Shown: positions 25,225 to 37,003 of the stretch, piece after piece
Layout: each line of letters begins with the position of its first letter
How positions within the stretch are numbered: position 1 is the stretch's first letter
Program-made: the position numbers and the translations under genes
Origin: Siphonodentalium dalli
Taxonomy: Eukaryota > Mollusca > Scaphopoda > Gadilida > Siphonodentaliidae
Assembly (NCBI GenBank): GCA_032622095.1
Contig: CP136069.1
Span: 9,066,036 to 9,130,035 of the forward strand
Reading direction: 5' to 3'
Length of the DNA stretch: 64,000 bases
The notes under the pieces: generated by a model
Database searches by the model: none
Seen by the model: the letters and a program-made list of their open reading frames with translations, nothing else
Told to the model about the DNA's origin: nothing

Positions 25225-25374
25225 CAGTTATCACCCTTGTTTTCGTGAGACACGGGGATTTGTCGCCGCTCTCGACCTGGAATGTCACCCTCGGGCCTGG
25301 CGGCCCTCGGGTGACATTCCAGGTCTCGAGCGGGCGACAAATCCCCGTGTCTCACTCAATCGCGGGCGATAACT
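25225..25374. repeat. GC-rich hairpin of ~150 bp
   Basis: The inner arms (25245-25296 and 25304-25355) are almost perfect reverse complements, with words GTGAGACACGGGGATTTGTC and GACCTGGAATGTCACC around a short GGCCTGGCGGCC-type loop. Outer words CAGTTATCACCC and GGGCGATAACTG extend the stem. The plus-strand ORF across it reads both arms and is not a gene. Confidence 0.85.
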
Positions 25375-25479
25375 GTATATTATTAACTGGGAAACTGTAA
25401 TAGGCATAGCATGGTAAACAAACAAAAGGAGACATTTTACCTTTTACCTTTACACAATACATGGACATTTACTTGTTTA

Positions 25480-26270
25480 CAAACACATTATTAAAGTAAC
25501 TTTTACCATGGTAGACCACAATAAGTGGAAAATTACCATGGTAGAATTCTGGTGAAAACTCAGTAACTAACATGACTTCATGAGACCACATTGACGTTAC
25601 TTTTATCATGGTAGAACATAGTATAGGTGGTAATTTCACAATGGTATTCTAAACTATATATGGGAAAATACTGTGGCAGCAGTCTGGTGAGAACTGGAGT
25701 ACCTGGAAAGTTTACTATGGTAGTACTATTATGCTGTGTTAAATACTCACAATAGAGTACGGTACCTTGTTATATGGTATTACAGTCTGTGGAAGCATAT
25801 ATAGTCCAATGTAAACTATAGCTATGTAAGTTAATATATATACCGAGGTAAGTCAAGAAATACCGAGATATACCAAGGTATATTTTGACTTACCGAGGTA
25901 TACCTATGTAAGTTAATATATATACCGAGGTAAGTCCAGATGTACCAAGGTATATTTTGACTTACCGAGGTATACCTACGTACGTTAATATATATACCGT
26001 GGTAAGTTCAGATAACCCGAGATATACCAAGGTATATTTTGACTTACCAAGGTATATTTTGACTAACCAATGTATATCTTGACTTACCTAGGTATATATT
26101 GGTTTACCTCGGTATATCTTGGTAAACTTACCAAGGTAAATCACATATTACCATGGTATCACCTAGGTATATATTGGTTTACCGAGGTAATACTTGGTTT
26201 ACCGATTTATATATTGATTTACCTTGGTAAAACCTTGGTAATATCTAGGTTTACCATGGTACATTTGTGT
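25480..26270. repeat. Right subterminal ACCAAGGT repeat array
   Basis: Short words such as TTTTACCATGGTAG, TATACCGAGGTAAGT and GACTTACCAAGGTATATTTT are repeated in both orientations, with a local tandem of about 80 bp near 25830-26070. It mirrors the array at 16945-17600. Confidence 0.75.
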
Positions 26271-26275
26271 ATGGG

Positions 26276-26562
26276 AACGTTGAATAGAGCCTTAATTTAA
26301 TCACATATTTATGGCATGCACATGTCAAATAACATATGGATGCAGAAGACGCGCGACTGTGTGTAGCTCATAGCAGATTTACGACCCATGCACCGGTGTC
26401 TATGTATAGATTAATTTGGACACCCCCTACAGATAACTATTATGTAGTAGATTTACATTTAACTGAAACTCCAAGTCAACTTGTATCACCACAGGTGGAA
26501 CACCGGCGATCATTTGCATATATATAGGCGATGTCCCATTGCGGTGATTTAACTGTATATCA
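26276..26562. repeat. Dispersed repeat, copy B, terminal part
   Basis: This resumes the match to copy A at AACGTTGAATAGA and runs to GATTTAACTGTATA, where copy A has the 340-bp inverted-repeat element. Confidence 0.85.
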
Positions 26563-27599
26563 TGCCGAGAGGTCGCAAAGCTGTTACGGAAAGGGGTGTT
26601 ATAAATAAATCAGATTCAGATGAGACAGCCGTTATAAAGGTATGCCATCATGCAGATTTCTCACCAGACAGCGGTATTCGAAAAGAGTTTAAATATATAG
26701 TATTCAATGGCGTCCATCGTGCACATTGAATATTTAAAATAACAACATCATTAAACTCAGACGCCCGAGGTGTAAAACATGTATATATAATAAACCAGAA
26801 TGCGAAGCGAGTAATATAGTTAATATATAGAAGTTAACTTAATTACCTGAACATTCATATATTCCAACATATTAAGTGTCATCTTTTTCTAGATTCTCTA
26901 GTGATCTTCTTGAGATATTCAAAACAAAGAGCCGGTAACCACGTGACTCATTACCCAGTGTTCAAATTACGGTTGTAGGCAATATAGTTAGTGAGCGGTG
27001 GATAGATATAGTTATGTGATGTGCATGTAATATACAGGTGGGTCTGGTACGCTACTCTATTATCTGACAATACCACCATTACCTGGTTGTTCGAAGACTA
27101 GCATTTATGACATAATACACTGGCTTACAAGATCAAGGTAAACATTGTTAGTCAAATGTATTCTCTTAGATATGCAAGACTCGCATATATAAAAACAATG
27201 CATTGGCACAGGGTTTTCGCAAATATTCAGGAAGATGCAGTCATGGAATGATTAAAATGGAAGAGTCTGGCTTTGAGTATCCATATTACGTGAATATAGC
27301 TTACTCTTGTGTGAAATTAACAAAACAAACTTTTCAACGTTGTAACTTTGTTTCTGACAACTTTATCTGTTTTGTCGATGTCATAAAGGAAATGTATATT
27401 GTTATGTGATGTGAATGTAATATACAGGAGGGTCTGATATCCTGGTTAATTGGTACGCTACTCTATTATATGACAATACCACCATGACCTGGTTTCATGA
27501 GACAGTCAGTTGTTTACAACCATATAGGCTTATATTAATATTGTTCGAAGATAAATATTACTTACTGACACCTTTCACATAATGGACTACTACATAATT
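26563..27599. other. Anonymous spacer with a dispersed repeat and local duplication
   Basis: 27110-27215 is a reverse-complement relative of 10860-10990. TATACAGGNGGGTCTG followed by TACGCTACTCTATTAT occurs twice (near 27030 and 27422), showing a local duplication. No gene is supported. Confidence 0.4.
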
Positions 27600-27940
27600 A
27601 TGAATAAGCACTGCATGAAAAGTGGAATTTATGCCTTGCATAAATTAGGAATAAATAAGAATAAATTTCACATTTATTCTAATTTATGCATTGCATAAAT
27701 TTGGATAAATTCCGAAATTTATTGGAATTTATTCTTGAATTTATGCTTGAATAAACTTCCAAATTTACAGAAAATTTACACAGCATAAATTTCAATAAAT
27801 TTATGCAGATTTATGCCATGAATAAATTTCGAAAATGTAGATAAATTTCGAAATTTATCTACATTTATGCCATTAATAAATGTGGATGGGCAGTATAAAT
27901 GTAGATAAATTTCTCCACATTTTCAAATTTCTTCGCAGAT
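27600..27940. repeat. AT-rich palindromic AAATTTATGCATAAATTT array
   Basis: Words such as AATTTATGCATTGCATAAATT, GATAAATTTCGAAATTTATC and ACATTTATGCCAT recur in alternating orientation. Related words (AAATTTATCCACATAAATTT) form the array at 59640-59820 beyond the LINE cluster. Confidence 0.8.
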
Positions 27941-27959
27941 GAGATTTATTAACATTTAA

Positions 27960-28467
27960 ATGGTCAAGAGATTCGGATGGTCGGTATAACCAAGATGGCG
28001 ACGTGTGTGTTCGTTGCCTCGAGTCGACCTCGAATTTTCGATGTTTTTTCGTTATAATCATCGGGAATATTCCTTCGGATCATTCTGATGTTTTTCTTAG
28101 ACGATAGTTCATCAGATAGTCGCGGTGTTCACCGAGATCTGATAGTGCAATGTGTGTTTTGGTGATGTTTTGTCTGACCACATTTTCTATTCGGACATGC
28201 AAAGTCGTGACCTGGTGACCTACTTGGATTGTTTACAATGTCACTAACTGTCTGGAGTACTATTCACTCTCACGGTAAAGTCCGCCTTATTGACATTTCA
28301 TCGTACTGATCGTATACATTATCGTATGCAGTCTTATGCAATCGCGATACACTTTCCTTCTATTTTCGTTATTATAATGACTTTTAAAGGAAACAACTGT
28401 TCTTGCTTTTCACTCAGACAAAGGCGCGGGCGTAAGTGAGAACGCATATCTTCTTTCGAATTGACTT
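27960..28467 (+). promoter_or_regulatory. Putative 5' UTR/promoter of LINE-1
   Basis: Non-coding leader preceding ORF1. CCAAGATGGCGACG at 27990-28003 is a YY1-like site near the presumed 5' end, a position where internal promoters of some LINEs carry YY1 sites. The exact 5' end of the element was not determined. Confidence 0.35.
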
Positions 28468-30471
28468 TTGTCAACATGTATGCAAATACGAAATAACTGC
28501 AGCTTCACACTTCGCTCTAAGAAGATGAATGGACTTCTTACAAGTTCTATGAACATATTAAACAATGCTATGGAGTCCACCGAGGAGTTGTGGTCGGACA
28601 TGGACATTAAAGCAGGCATTTCGACCTCAGCATCAGAGCAGTGCAATAAATTATCCAATGAAGCCAGTAATTTCACTGGTGACCATGTGTATTCACTGGC
28701 AAATCTGCAGAACACAATTCTTTCACTAATTCGTCTTCTGAATCAATGCGACTCGCAAATTTTTCTAAACGAGGCAGATCCCTTCAGTGGCGAGGAAGAA
28801 ATACTACATGTCTTAGAATATATTAAATCATACTTCAACAGCTAGACCAAAGATGAAATTGTGGATACTTTTCAGGTGTTAAATTTTTCAGACGATACAA
28901 TAGAACGTCTCAGACTGTTTGTTTTTCGACGTGTTAGGTTGTGCCACTCATACAAATATGACCATGATGCTATCCCCAAGAAGAGAACAAAAATCTCAAG
29001 AACCTTCCAAAACTGTCTCATCAAAACTCATCTCGGATGTTTTCAACCTTATAATGGTTTTAATAGACGGAAACATGGATCTGATTGCAGAAATAATTAG
29101 CAAAGGAAAATCTCGAATTCAACATCCTGTTTCACAAAGTACTAAAGAAAGTACTAAAGAAAATCAAAATGACAATGACAGTGTTCACTCTCAACCTCAA
29201 ACCATAGCAAAGACGCTGATGGACGTACATCAGGAACTCCTATCTTTGAAATCTGATCAAATTTCAACAAATAAATCAGCTTTATTCGAAATACCCCTTC
29301 TCAAAGGTGTCGTAGCCAATATCGAGTCTCGACTGGTTTCAATAGAATCAAAACTTCTCGAACTAAACTCAGTTCCTAAGCTAATAGAACGAATCGCTTC
29401 ACTTGAATCAAAGGTGATGTCGTTGTGCGATTGGTCCGTGGAACAGCAAACATGTCTCGACAAGAATATAGGTGATTTCTCTGACTACAAAGTGTGCATG
29501 AAGCGAGACATGAGACACATCGACAAAGATATTGCAGAATTAAACGAACAGTGTATTGGAATTGAAAGAAAACTGTCAAGCCAGTCAGGTTCTATTTCAA
29601 CTCTTAGTGACACTTTTAAAAAGAAACAAACCCCTACTGATAAAGCTACCAAGATGCAACAAAAGAATTTATGAAGTTATCAAAAGAAACAATGGACACA
29701 ATGGCTACTACTACAGTGGAGAAAATGGAAACATTTTCTGATTCATTAAAGCATTCACTACTCTTTATTAATAAATGTCAAACTGATATTTCTCGTAACA
29801 TTATTAACATGTGTGATTCATCATTTTCACTGTCAAGTTCGATCAACGATCGTCGTATATCACAAAATGCTGTTCAAAGCCCAGCTTCAAAATCGGTACA
29901 AAACAGTCTACAGAGTGTTTCTATGGGTGGTCAAACACCCCCTTCATACAACCATACAGATCGCAAGTCACTGTCAGCATCTCAATCAGCACCCCACAAA
30001 TATAAACATCAGGGAAGTGATCGTGAGCGACCAAATCGCTACCCACATTCACCTTCTAATCGTGCCGGAAATAATTCACATGCACATTCCGACGGCAGGA
30101 ATCCAGAAAGTCGCAGTCGACACGATTCAGATGACGATCGTCGACCTCGTAAGGTTATCTTTCAACGCAATGCAAGTCCCATGAAGACAACGCGTGTCTT
30201 TGTGTGGAACATTCCTAAGTTCTGGAGTGCCGAATGTTTAAAAGATTATATGGATGATCAGAACGTCATGTTCTCGGTAATTCGTTCTTTCAATGCCAAG
30301 AATTCCAACTCTTTCTCTGCCAGAATAAATGTTTCCTTAGATGACGTCGACAAAGCTTTGTCAGATAACTTCTGGCCGCACGAAATGTATTGTTCCAGGT
30401 GGCTATCCAGGAACGCTTTTCTCAGGCAGTGGAGCAAGGGTACTAATAGGTCACTAGATCATGCTACATAG
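28468..30471 (+). pseudogene. LINE-1 ORF1 (RNA-binding protein), broken
   Basis: ORF1 is spread over three frames. The N-terminal part contains SMNILNNAMESTEELWSDM and ends at a stop near 28843. A long helical, probably coiled-coil middle (28919-29674) contains ALFEIPLLKGVVANIESRL. The third part (29671-30471) has a Ser/His/Arg-rich linker, then an RRM-like domain (TRVFVWNIPKFWSAECLKDY to DNFWPHEMYCSRWLSRNAF). The FWP signature is shared with LINE-2 ORF1. The domain is expected to bind LINE RNA in an RNP. At least one stop and two frame changes inactivate this copy. Confidence 0.85.
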
Positions 30472-30589
30472 AGTTATCTCTCTTGGATCACGCACTGTTA
30501 CATCACACAGTCCCAAATATTAATTTGTTTTATCTGTGTTATCATGCAAGATTTATGTCGACGTCACCGTCATCAGCTAAATTAATGTC

Positions 30590-33500
30590 ATGGTCAGCAT
30601 TCGAAAGTATTTGATAATTTTAAGTTTACTCAAACTTGTGTTTACAGCATATAATAATGCACTTGTACAACGGCATGTCATAACCTCTTTGGCATTCACC
30701 CAACCGAGTCCCCGTCTCTTTCTGGGAAGCTTGTTCACCACAGGTCTGATTCACACCATGATTTCCATAGGAACTTGGAACGCGACCGGAATAATGTCGT
30801 CGGATTCCTATCTTAACTTCTTTCTCCTGGGTCAGAACTTAGATATTTGCGGTATAAGCGAGCACTGGTTACCTCAGAAGGATCTCCATTACTTTGAATC
30901 AATAAACCCCGCCTACGATTATTGTGCAGTCAGCGACTTTACGCAGCGCCTACCCATGCAACGGGGTCGTTATTCTGGTGGAGTGTGTATTATGTGGAAC
31001 CGTGCTACTATTGGTAGCAGAGTATCACCAATTGACTTGGATAATGACAGAATAGTCGGTATTCAATTGAACAACGGGACCGGATACTTTTATATATTTC
31101 AAATATATCTTCCGTCTTCAAACCATTCTATTCATGTATATAGAGATTATTTCATGATCCTATATGACTTATGGTACACATATCACAAATTGGGAACAGT
31201 CATTTTCATGGGCGATTTTAACGCCAGCCTCCAGCGCGGTGACTCACGGGGTGAATGCCTTCAAGGATTTATGAATAGTCAAGGCCTGTTTTCTGTAAAC
31301 AATTCGCCTTTATGTTCCATGTCTCTTGCAACACATGTTCCTTCGATGGGTTTTCCAGGGTCAATAATAGACCATTTTGTCATACATAAGTCATTCAAGC
31401 AGTCCATTATCGACTGTCGAGTTTTAGACGATTACGATGCCTTGGATGTTTCAAATCATCGCTCTTTAATACTCCGTGTGGATACTAATGTGACATCATT
31501 TCAAATTCCAAATAATAATAAATTAAAGCATACATTCAATTGGAAAAAATTCCGCACAGAAACGTGGACACATGCTAGCTACCAGGCTGATCTAAAATAT
31601 CTACTCCCAAATGCTTTTGCGAAAGATCAAAACGATATAGACTCTTTTTATGATGGCATAGTTCAAGCTTTAACTACATCTGCACAAAACAACATCCATC
31701 AAAAGAAATTTTTGAAACCATTCCGGTCACAGCAGCTCAAGTCACTGCATCAGAATATGAGGTATTATAGATCAGTCTGGATAGCAGCAGATAGACCAGT
31801 TAATGACACGACTGGTTTATACCACAGCTATAAAGAAGCTAAATGCATATTCAGGCGTGAATATCGCAGGGCATCTAAGCAATACCTACAATCTTTTAAC
31901 AACAGCATTGATGAATGCGCTGAATCAGACCAAGATACATTTTTTCGACTTTTCAACGCAAAACGTAAAAAATTAGGGACCATGTCCTGTTCACATTTCA
32001 AACACAATGGAACTATTGTACGAGATTCTCAAGAGATAGCAGAAGCATAGGCAGACTATTTTAGCGATATCTTTTCTGTTCCGTTAACAGACCCATCTTT
32101 TGATAATCAGCATTATGAAAATGTAAACACATTTATCGCAAACGAAGCAAAGTCATGTTCTGTAAGCCCTTTAGATAGTCTCATTACTTTTCCGGTTACT
32201 CGAATGGAGGTAGTATCCTTATACCGCCGCCTTAATCTTAATAAGGCTTCTGGTTTTGATGGTATCAACTATGAGCATATTATATACGGCGGCGATAGCC
32301 TAGCTACAGCCTTGTCTCGCCTCTTCAACTATTTTATGCAGTTTGAATATATTCCACCTGCAGCTAAGCGTGGATTGATATTTTCTTAATACAAGGGTAG
32401 CCCTAAACCGAAGGACTCTTTTGATAGTTACAGGGCCAATACCCTACTGCCTGTTATATATAAACTATATGAAAGATTACTTCTCACAAGACTGGAGCTT
32501 CATACGCCATCATTAATAAAAACTCATCCCTTGCAAAATGGATTTCAGCGTGATATCAGCTGCACGACTTCTTCTTTCCTGGTCACAGAATGTATCTCCG
32601 ACGCGTCCGAGAAGCATAGTCGTTTTTTGCTTGCTCCTTGGACGTCTGGAAAGCATTTGACACCGTATGGTTAAACGGTTTACTCTTCCAACTGTTTCAA
32701 AAACATATGCAAGGCAAATCTTGGAGATTGTTTAAAGTCTTACTTTCTGATATGCATTGTTGTATTCGACATCAAAACTGTACATCACGCTGGATTCCCA
32801 TGCCACAAGGAACAAGGCAGGGGGTTATTGTGTCACCTCTGCTCTACTCCCTATACATAGATAGTTTACTTTACGAACTTGAAAATTCATCATACGGCTA
32901 TACAATGAATGGTATTAATTGCTGCTGCCTTACCCATGCTGATGACATGGTTCTACTCTCACTCACTGCTTCAGGATTACAATCGTTAGTTGATATGTGT
33001 GTAAGATACAGTTCCAAATGGCGTTACAAATACAACCCGTCAAAAACGCAGGTTATTGTATTAAACGAATCCACCAGTGATTCACGGAAACGCACAAATC
33101 AATGGAAGCTCGGATCACATAATATTTTAGAGACCGATAGTATTACACATTTGGGTATTCCCCTCAGTAAACACAATTTCAGTGCATCTTTCGTTGATAA
33201 AATATGTTCTAAACTGAGGAGTACTTATTTTGCTTTGTCAAACATTGGTATTTACGCGGGTGGAATAACACCAATGAGCTCTCTAAAAATTTATAATTCG
33301 GTGATTATACCTAAAGGTCTATATGGCAGCGAACTGCTATTTGGCTTAAATGAGACAGAATGTGAACGCCTTGAGCGTGGACATCGCTTATGTCTGAAGC
33401 ACATTCAAGGTCTTCACGTTAGAACGCGAACTGATATGGTTCTTGGTTTGTTGGGTACTCCACCACTGGTGCATTACATATATCGCCGTAAACTGTCTCT

Positions 33501-33790
33501 GTTATGCTCATTATGTAACCTCTCGCTTGAGAAGACCACTACGAAATTTTGTATTGCCAGGTTGACACAGTTCGTTCATAACGAATAGGAATACGTGATT
33601 ATCTCTCTTGCGATATGGATGTTTTGAAATTTGCTCTCCAAACTATCTATTTTTTCCGAGGAACCAGTTAGTTGCCAGCTATGGTGATTCTCGGTGGACA
33701 TTCGTCTGGATGTGTGCTTTCGTTTGACGGTAAATCTTTGGTAGATCCAATTTCGCGATGGTAGTAATTGTGAAGACATTATCAACATTT
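30590..33790 (+). pseudogene. LINE-1 ORF2 (endonuclease and reverse transcriptase), broken
   Basis: The ATG at 30590 begins a hydrophobic leader, then an APE-type endonuclease: SIGTWNATGIM, CGISEHWL (catalytic Glu), FMGDFNAS (Asp/Asn), SIIDHFVIHK and SNHRSLILR (His). RT follows with KASGFDGINYEHI, SYRANTLLPVIYK, VWKAFDTVW, MPQGTRQGVIVSPLLY and the catalytic LTHADDMVLL. The thumb has GLYGSELLFGL. Stops near 32048 and 32387 and a frame change near 32640 break it. The C-terminus decays near 33590-33790, where the next LINE copy begins. No RNase H domain was seen. Confidence 0.9.
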
Positions 33791-34086
33791 TTCGTTTTTC
33801 GTCTGTGTCTGTGCATTGTTTGTTGACATTTGATATTCCGCCATGTTTCTATGAACTATACTCACTAATTGCCTGCAGGTCACACCTACCTTGAGCGTGA
33901 GAAAATTTCACGGTTGACTGCCACACACAACATGGCAATATTTTCAATTATACAGCGTATTGGACAGACCTTGGTCGGCAGAAAATAACACGGTTGAATG
34001 CCCAGTGAAGAACTACATATACCAACACGGCTATATCCGAAGCAAATACTTATTCATTAATTAGTCGATATTGCCTTACTGTGACA
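33791..34086 (+). other. Presumed 5' UTR of LINE-2
   Basis: Non-coding stretch between the decayed end of LINE-1 and the ORF1 ATG of LINE-2. GAGAAAATTTCACGGTTGA (33898) and CAGAAAATAACACGGTTGA (33979) form a short direct repeat about 80 bp apart. The element boundary is not sharply visible. Confidence 0.35.
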
Positions 34087-36107
34087 ATGAATAATATTCT
34101 GACTGAAACGGACCGGATTCTTAATGGATCGTACCCGGATACACAGACTGATACTCCGGACTCCCCGTTCGTTATGCTACCAACAAATAGTCCTGCACAT
34201 GACACATCGTTGCCAATAGTGGATCTAAAATCGACAGTCAAACAATTTCGTGACTTTAGAAGAACATCACGAGACCCAAAACCTGACTACCATGCCCACA
34301 TAACATTCCTACTAGACTATGTGAGTGCGTTTACAAAACAGCAAATAGTTGACACGTTCTTAATAGAAACACAAGAGAACAAAGATACTCTTGCATGGAT
34401 GCGTGATAGAGTGTTCGCCGAAGCACAAAAAGTTCGAACATTCCCAAAACGTATGAAATGTGAATTAAAAGGAAGGCGAAATTCTAGTGTCGACACAATC
34501 CAAAGCAAATATGGCTTCTTCTGTACATAGTGGACAAAAATATCAGTGTTATAAAAGACACCGTAAATTTCCAACGAAACACCAACTCTACCAATCACAA
34601 CCTTCTCGACAATACCAACGAGTTGTTAAACAGCAGCAGCACCACCACCACCACCAACAACAACAACAACTTAAATGACAACAGAGACAACAACAACGCG
34701 CTGTCCGACACGGATAAGGAGCAATTGCATGAACCACTTATCTCCATGACTAGATCCGAGTATCAAAATATGATGAAAACATTAGCTGACATGCAAAGGG
34801 ACATTTCCACCCTCAAAGCATCCTCTTCGAAACATGAAACAGTATACACCAAGGAAATACCCAGAATTAACTTGGAATCTACTTCGATGTTGACAAGGAT
34901 AGTTTCGACTGAAGCAGCCATGTGTGATCTGGACACCGATATACAGACGAACAAAATGACACTTGAAGGAGTGCAAGACGATCGCCTAAATGGTGTAGCA
35001 AAACTTCGTTCCGATATGTCGCTCATGAAACAAGACATGAAAGAAGTATTCAACTTACTAAACTCGCTAACTACTAAAGCTAATAACAGTGCCAGTGCAG
35101 TTGGTTCACTTAAAACAGACATTAAACGAGATAGGGATGCATTCGCCAATTATAAACGAGCTGTCCCATCAATGGTCAAAGACTCATGTTCAACAAAGGC
35201 AAAGGATGCATGCTCCGCATTGCTTGATAAAACTGCTGATAAACTGTTTGAAATTCTCAACCAACGTATCAACGATGTTGCCCTTTGTATTACGCATGAT
35301 TCTGATAGCGACGGGAATTCAACAACTGAACGGAAAATCATTCACGAATTGAGCAAAACGCCATCTACAGAGATATCTATGCTTTCTACCGAAACTACTG
35401 CGAAATCACGACACGAGCAAGCCACGGGGTATGATGGCGATCACCGCTTACCAAAATCGATTGGTGCAAATAAATATAATGACAATAATAACATCGACGG
35501 CGACATCCGGGAGTCCAACGAATTCAGAAACGCCATACCTCGAAGAAGTGATGCCCAATACAATGAGTCCTCCAGCAGTTTGGAGTCACATTCTGTTTTA
35601 AAAAACTATAACAATAACAACAATATCAACAACAACAACAACAACAACAATAATAATAATAACAACAACAACGACGACGACTTCGATTCAATGGGCAGCG
35701 ACATACCGTCTCACCAGGTATACAGCGAATATTCGCACATGAGATATGACAATTTTCGTCCGAACGGTCAAAACCAATACGACACCCTTGACTCACGAAG
35801 ACAGTTTGCAGACGGCGATGGAAAAGCAGCCCCGATGCGCCGTAACACCGAACCAATCAAGACAGTGCGATTCTATCTGGGAAACTTTCCGAGCGATGTG
35901 TCCAGACATACGATTGAACGTTACTTGACAGCCAGGAAAATTCAGTTCTCCGTTGTGAGGATGATTGAGAAAAATGATGGCAACTTCTCAGCGAGGATAA
36001 ATGTACGTGATAAGCACGAGGACGTTTTGAGAAAACCATTCTTCTGGCCCAGAAACATCATATGTCGCCCATGGTTGTCAGAACGGGCATACAGTGAATG
36101 GAAATAA
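34087..36107 (+). pseudogene. LINE-2 ORF1 (RNA-binding protein), one frameshift
   Basis: Starts at the ATG at 34087 (MNNILTETDRILNGS) and contains HITFLLDYVSAFTKQQIVDT, homologous to the LINE-1 ORF1 N-terminus. A frame change occurs near 34500-34530. The rest (to 36107) has an Asn/His/Gln repeat encoded by ACC/AAC triplets, a coiled-coil-like centre (LTRIVSTEAAMCDLDTDIQT), and a poly-Asn run from an expanded AAC/AAT microsatellite at 35605-35672. It ends in an RRM-like domain (KTVRFYLGNFPSDVSRHTIE to KPFFWPRNIICRPWLSERAY). The domain order matches LINE-1, so both belong to one family although strongly diverged. Confidence 0.85.
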
Positions 36108-36278
36108 CCGTTATATAAAACACTTGTACAATCAGTGATCCAAGGTATTGTGATATCATGATTTTCCAAAGATTGTTCTCGCGTTGGCGATCGCTGTTTA
36201 CTTGCACGATATTGATGATTGGTACTCGTATTGATAAACTAAACCCGTTAACAATTGACACGCAGACTTGCGCAGATA

Positions 36279-36961
36279 ATGACAATAACGGCGCCTAGAT
36301 TGTTGTGTCTTCTTGTGTTGACTGTGCTCGTTGTACACAAAATAAATTTAAACTTGATTTCTTGGAATTGTACCGGCCTATTGGGTAGCGCAAGCTACCT
36401 GAGTAGCCTACTACACACAAACAGTGAAGCCATTGACATTTGTGGTCTGAGTGAGCATTGGCTATATGAACACAATGCGAATATTGTGGATGAGATAAGT
36501 CCACACTACGTTGGGTATACTGTATGCGACTATTCACAGAGACTCCCAATGCAACAAGGCCGCCCAACGGGTGGCGTAGGCATTATGTGGCATAGGAAAC
36601 ATTCCCGAAGTATCTCGGTTATCGAACTAGAAGATGACAGAATAATAGGTATTCAGTTTCAGCTATCCAAATCTAAATTCATCTACATATTTCAAATTTA
36701 TCTCCCTTCTAGCAATTACAAAATTGCTTTTTATAAAAGCTACATATCCAAAATTAAAGGAATAATAAGAGGGTACTCCACCCTGGGATCAGTGATTGTT
36801 ATGGGCGACTTTAATGCAGACCTAGTTGATAGAAACTCAAGAGATAAGTCATTTAAACAACTTTTAAACCAAACCCATTTCGTGTCTCTGATGGATGGCC
36901 GCATGCATGGTGCCGCAATTCCAACATTCGTCGCCCCTGGTGGTGCAGCTTACTCAACAAT
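36279..36961 (+). pseudogene. LINE-2 ORF2, 5' part (endonuclease), split by the Maverick
   Basis: The ATG at 36279 starts a hydrophobic leader (LLCLLVLTVLVVHK), followed by an APE endonuclease: NLISWNCTGLL, CGLSEHWLYEH, RLPMQQGRPTGGVGIMWH and VMGDFNADLV. It is open up to AYSTI, where the 17.2-kb element interrupts it just before the conserved IDH block. The frame continues at 54147 on the far side with the IDH motif, so the insertion point is precise and the LINE segment was open when struck. The ORF reading on to 36995 is chimeric, with its last residues coming from the Maverick terminus. Confidence 0.9.
36956..36961. repeat. Left 6-bp target-site duplication (AACAAT)
   Basis: AACAAT directly precedes the element terminus AGTAGTATGG and is repeated exactly at 54141-54146. 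A 6-bp duplication is the known hallmark of Maverick/Polinton integration. Confidence 0.95.
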
Positions 36962-37003
36962 AGTAGTATGGGGGTCTCGTTACCTGCACATCTAAAAATA
37001 GAT

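Larger units (their letters stand above)
16930..26275. mobile_element. 9.35-kb EnSpm/CACTA-like DNA transposon, degraded
   Basis: The left end CCCATATAAAAATGTACC and the right end GGTACATTTGTGTATGGG form an inverted repeat. Copy A of the host repeat (TTCAACGTTG near 10060) is the empty site, giving a duplication of AA, or AAC if the termini are read asymmetrically. Both ends carry several hundred bases of short palindromic TTACCATGGTAA/ACCAAGGTA words. Subterminal repeat arrays with a 2-3 bp duplication are typical of EnSpm/CACTA elements. Two exon remnants of one minus-strand gene and an inserted LINE fragment lie inside. No transposase core was recognised, so the superfamily is inferred. 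Confidence 0.6.
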
